Positions 23,824 through 23,876 of a stretch of DNA of 23,876 nucleotides are shown here, piece by piece. The notes under the pieces were generated by a model. It saw only the letters and a list, made by a program, of their open reading frames with translations. It was not told the DNA's origin and did not search any database. Where the stretch lies: the NCBI RefSeq assembly GCF_946478805.1, contig NZ_CAMLDC010000035.1, positions 1 through 23,876 of the forward strand, given 5' to 3'. A program made the position numbers and the translations under genes. The stretch's first letter is position 1; the number at the start of each line of letters is the position of its first letter. The DNA comes from an uncultured Fluviicola sp. (GTDB lineage Bacteria; Bacteroidota; Bacteroidia; Flavobacteriales; Crocinitomicaceae).

Positions 23824-23876
23824 AATTAGGAATTAGGAATTAGGAATTAGGAATTAGGAATTAGGAATTAGGAATT
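23824..23876 (+). repeat. Seven or more tandem copies of AATTAGG (cut by window end)
   Basis: Seven perfect 7-bp units (23824-23872) and four bases of an eighth reach the window edge. The unit differs from the neighbouring array's unit (AATTACG in the same phase) by one base. Confidence 0.92.

Noticed and set aside
23738..23876. CRISPR-like array.
   Set aside because: Units are 7 bp and directly adjacent, without unique spacers, and no cas gene is present.

Overview
The window looks like a chromosomal segment of a Bacteroidota bacterium, probably order Flavobacteriales; a Fluviicola-like relative is my guess, not proven. The signs are a secreted protein with SprB-type repeats and a type IX secretion (T9SS) C-terminal sorting domain, a PorX response regulator, Bacteroidota-type promoter boxes (TTTG / TAnnTTTG) with few Shine-Dalgarno sites, and envelope proteins with lipid-poor signal peptides ending in S-Q or A-Q.

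Layout. 1-6135, all on the minus strand: a carbohydrate-selective porin cut by the window edge, an unknown secreted protein, a beta-lactamase-fold serine hydrolase, an unknown four-helix membrane protein, a DUF4180 protein, a two-helix membrane protein and a uracil-DNA-glycosylase-fold protein. 6136-6513 has no convincing gene. 6514-9131 is an accessory patch: a phospholipase-D-fold protein of ordinary base composition, then a very AT-rich two-gene cassette of unknown function whose edges carry a 10-bp direct repeat. 9388-11130 is a T9SS-exported nuclease/phosphatase. 11281-13241 holds a membrane-anchored SRPBCC protein and an HD-domain phosphohydrolase. The HD gene is divergent from the plus-strand core block porX - tsaE - alanine dehydrogenase (13293-16741). 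Next come an outer-membrane barrel protein (minus), an orphan HisKA_2 sensor kinase (plus), an AT-rich membrane/coiled-coil protein (minus), an IGHMBP2/UPF1-like helicase (minus), and a NatA/NatB-type ABC exporter operon (minus).

Shared themes. PorX is a regulator of the T9SS, and the nuclease at 9388 is a likely cargo of that system, although the two genes do not form an operon. The serine hydrolase and the unknown secreted protein are 1 bp apart and are probably co-transcribed. tsaE overlaps the end of porX by 4 bp. natB overlaps natA by 4 bp.

The most unusual material lies between genes. Arrays of 7-bp units (GACATAA, TTACGAA, AATTAGG and degenerate relatives) recur through the right half, and most begin right at stop codons. 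Two of these spacers also share a 36-bp palindromic core (31 of 36 identical) on either side of the SRPBCC gene. The AT-rich two-gene cassette with direct-repeat edges is the best candidate for an undescribed mobile, possibly defensive, system. No rRNA, tRNA, CRISPR array or complete insertion sequence was seen.
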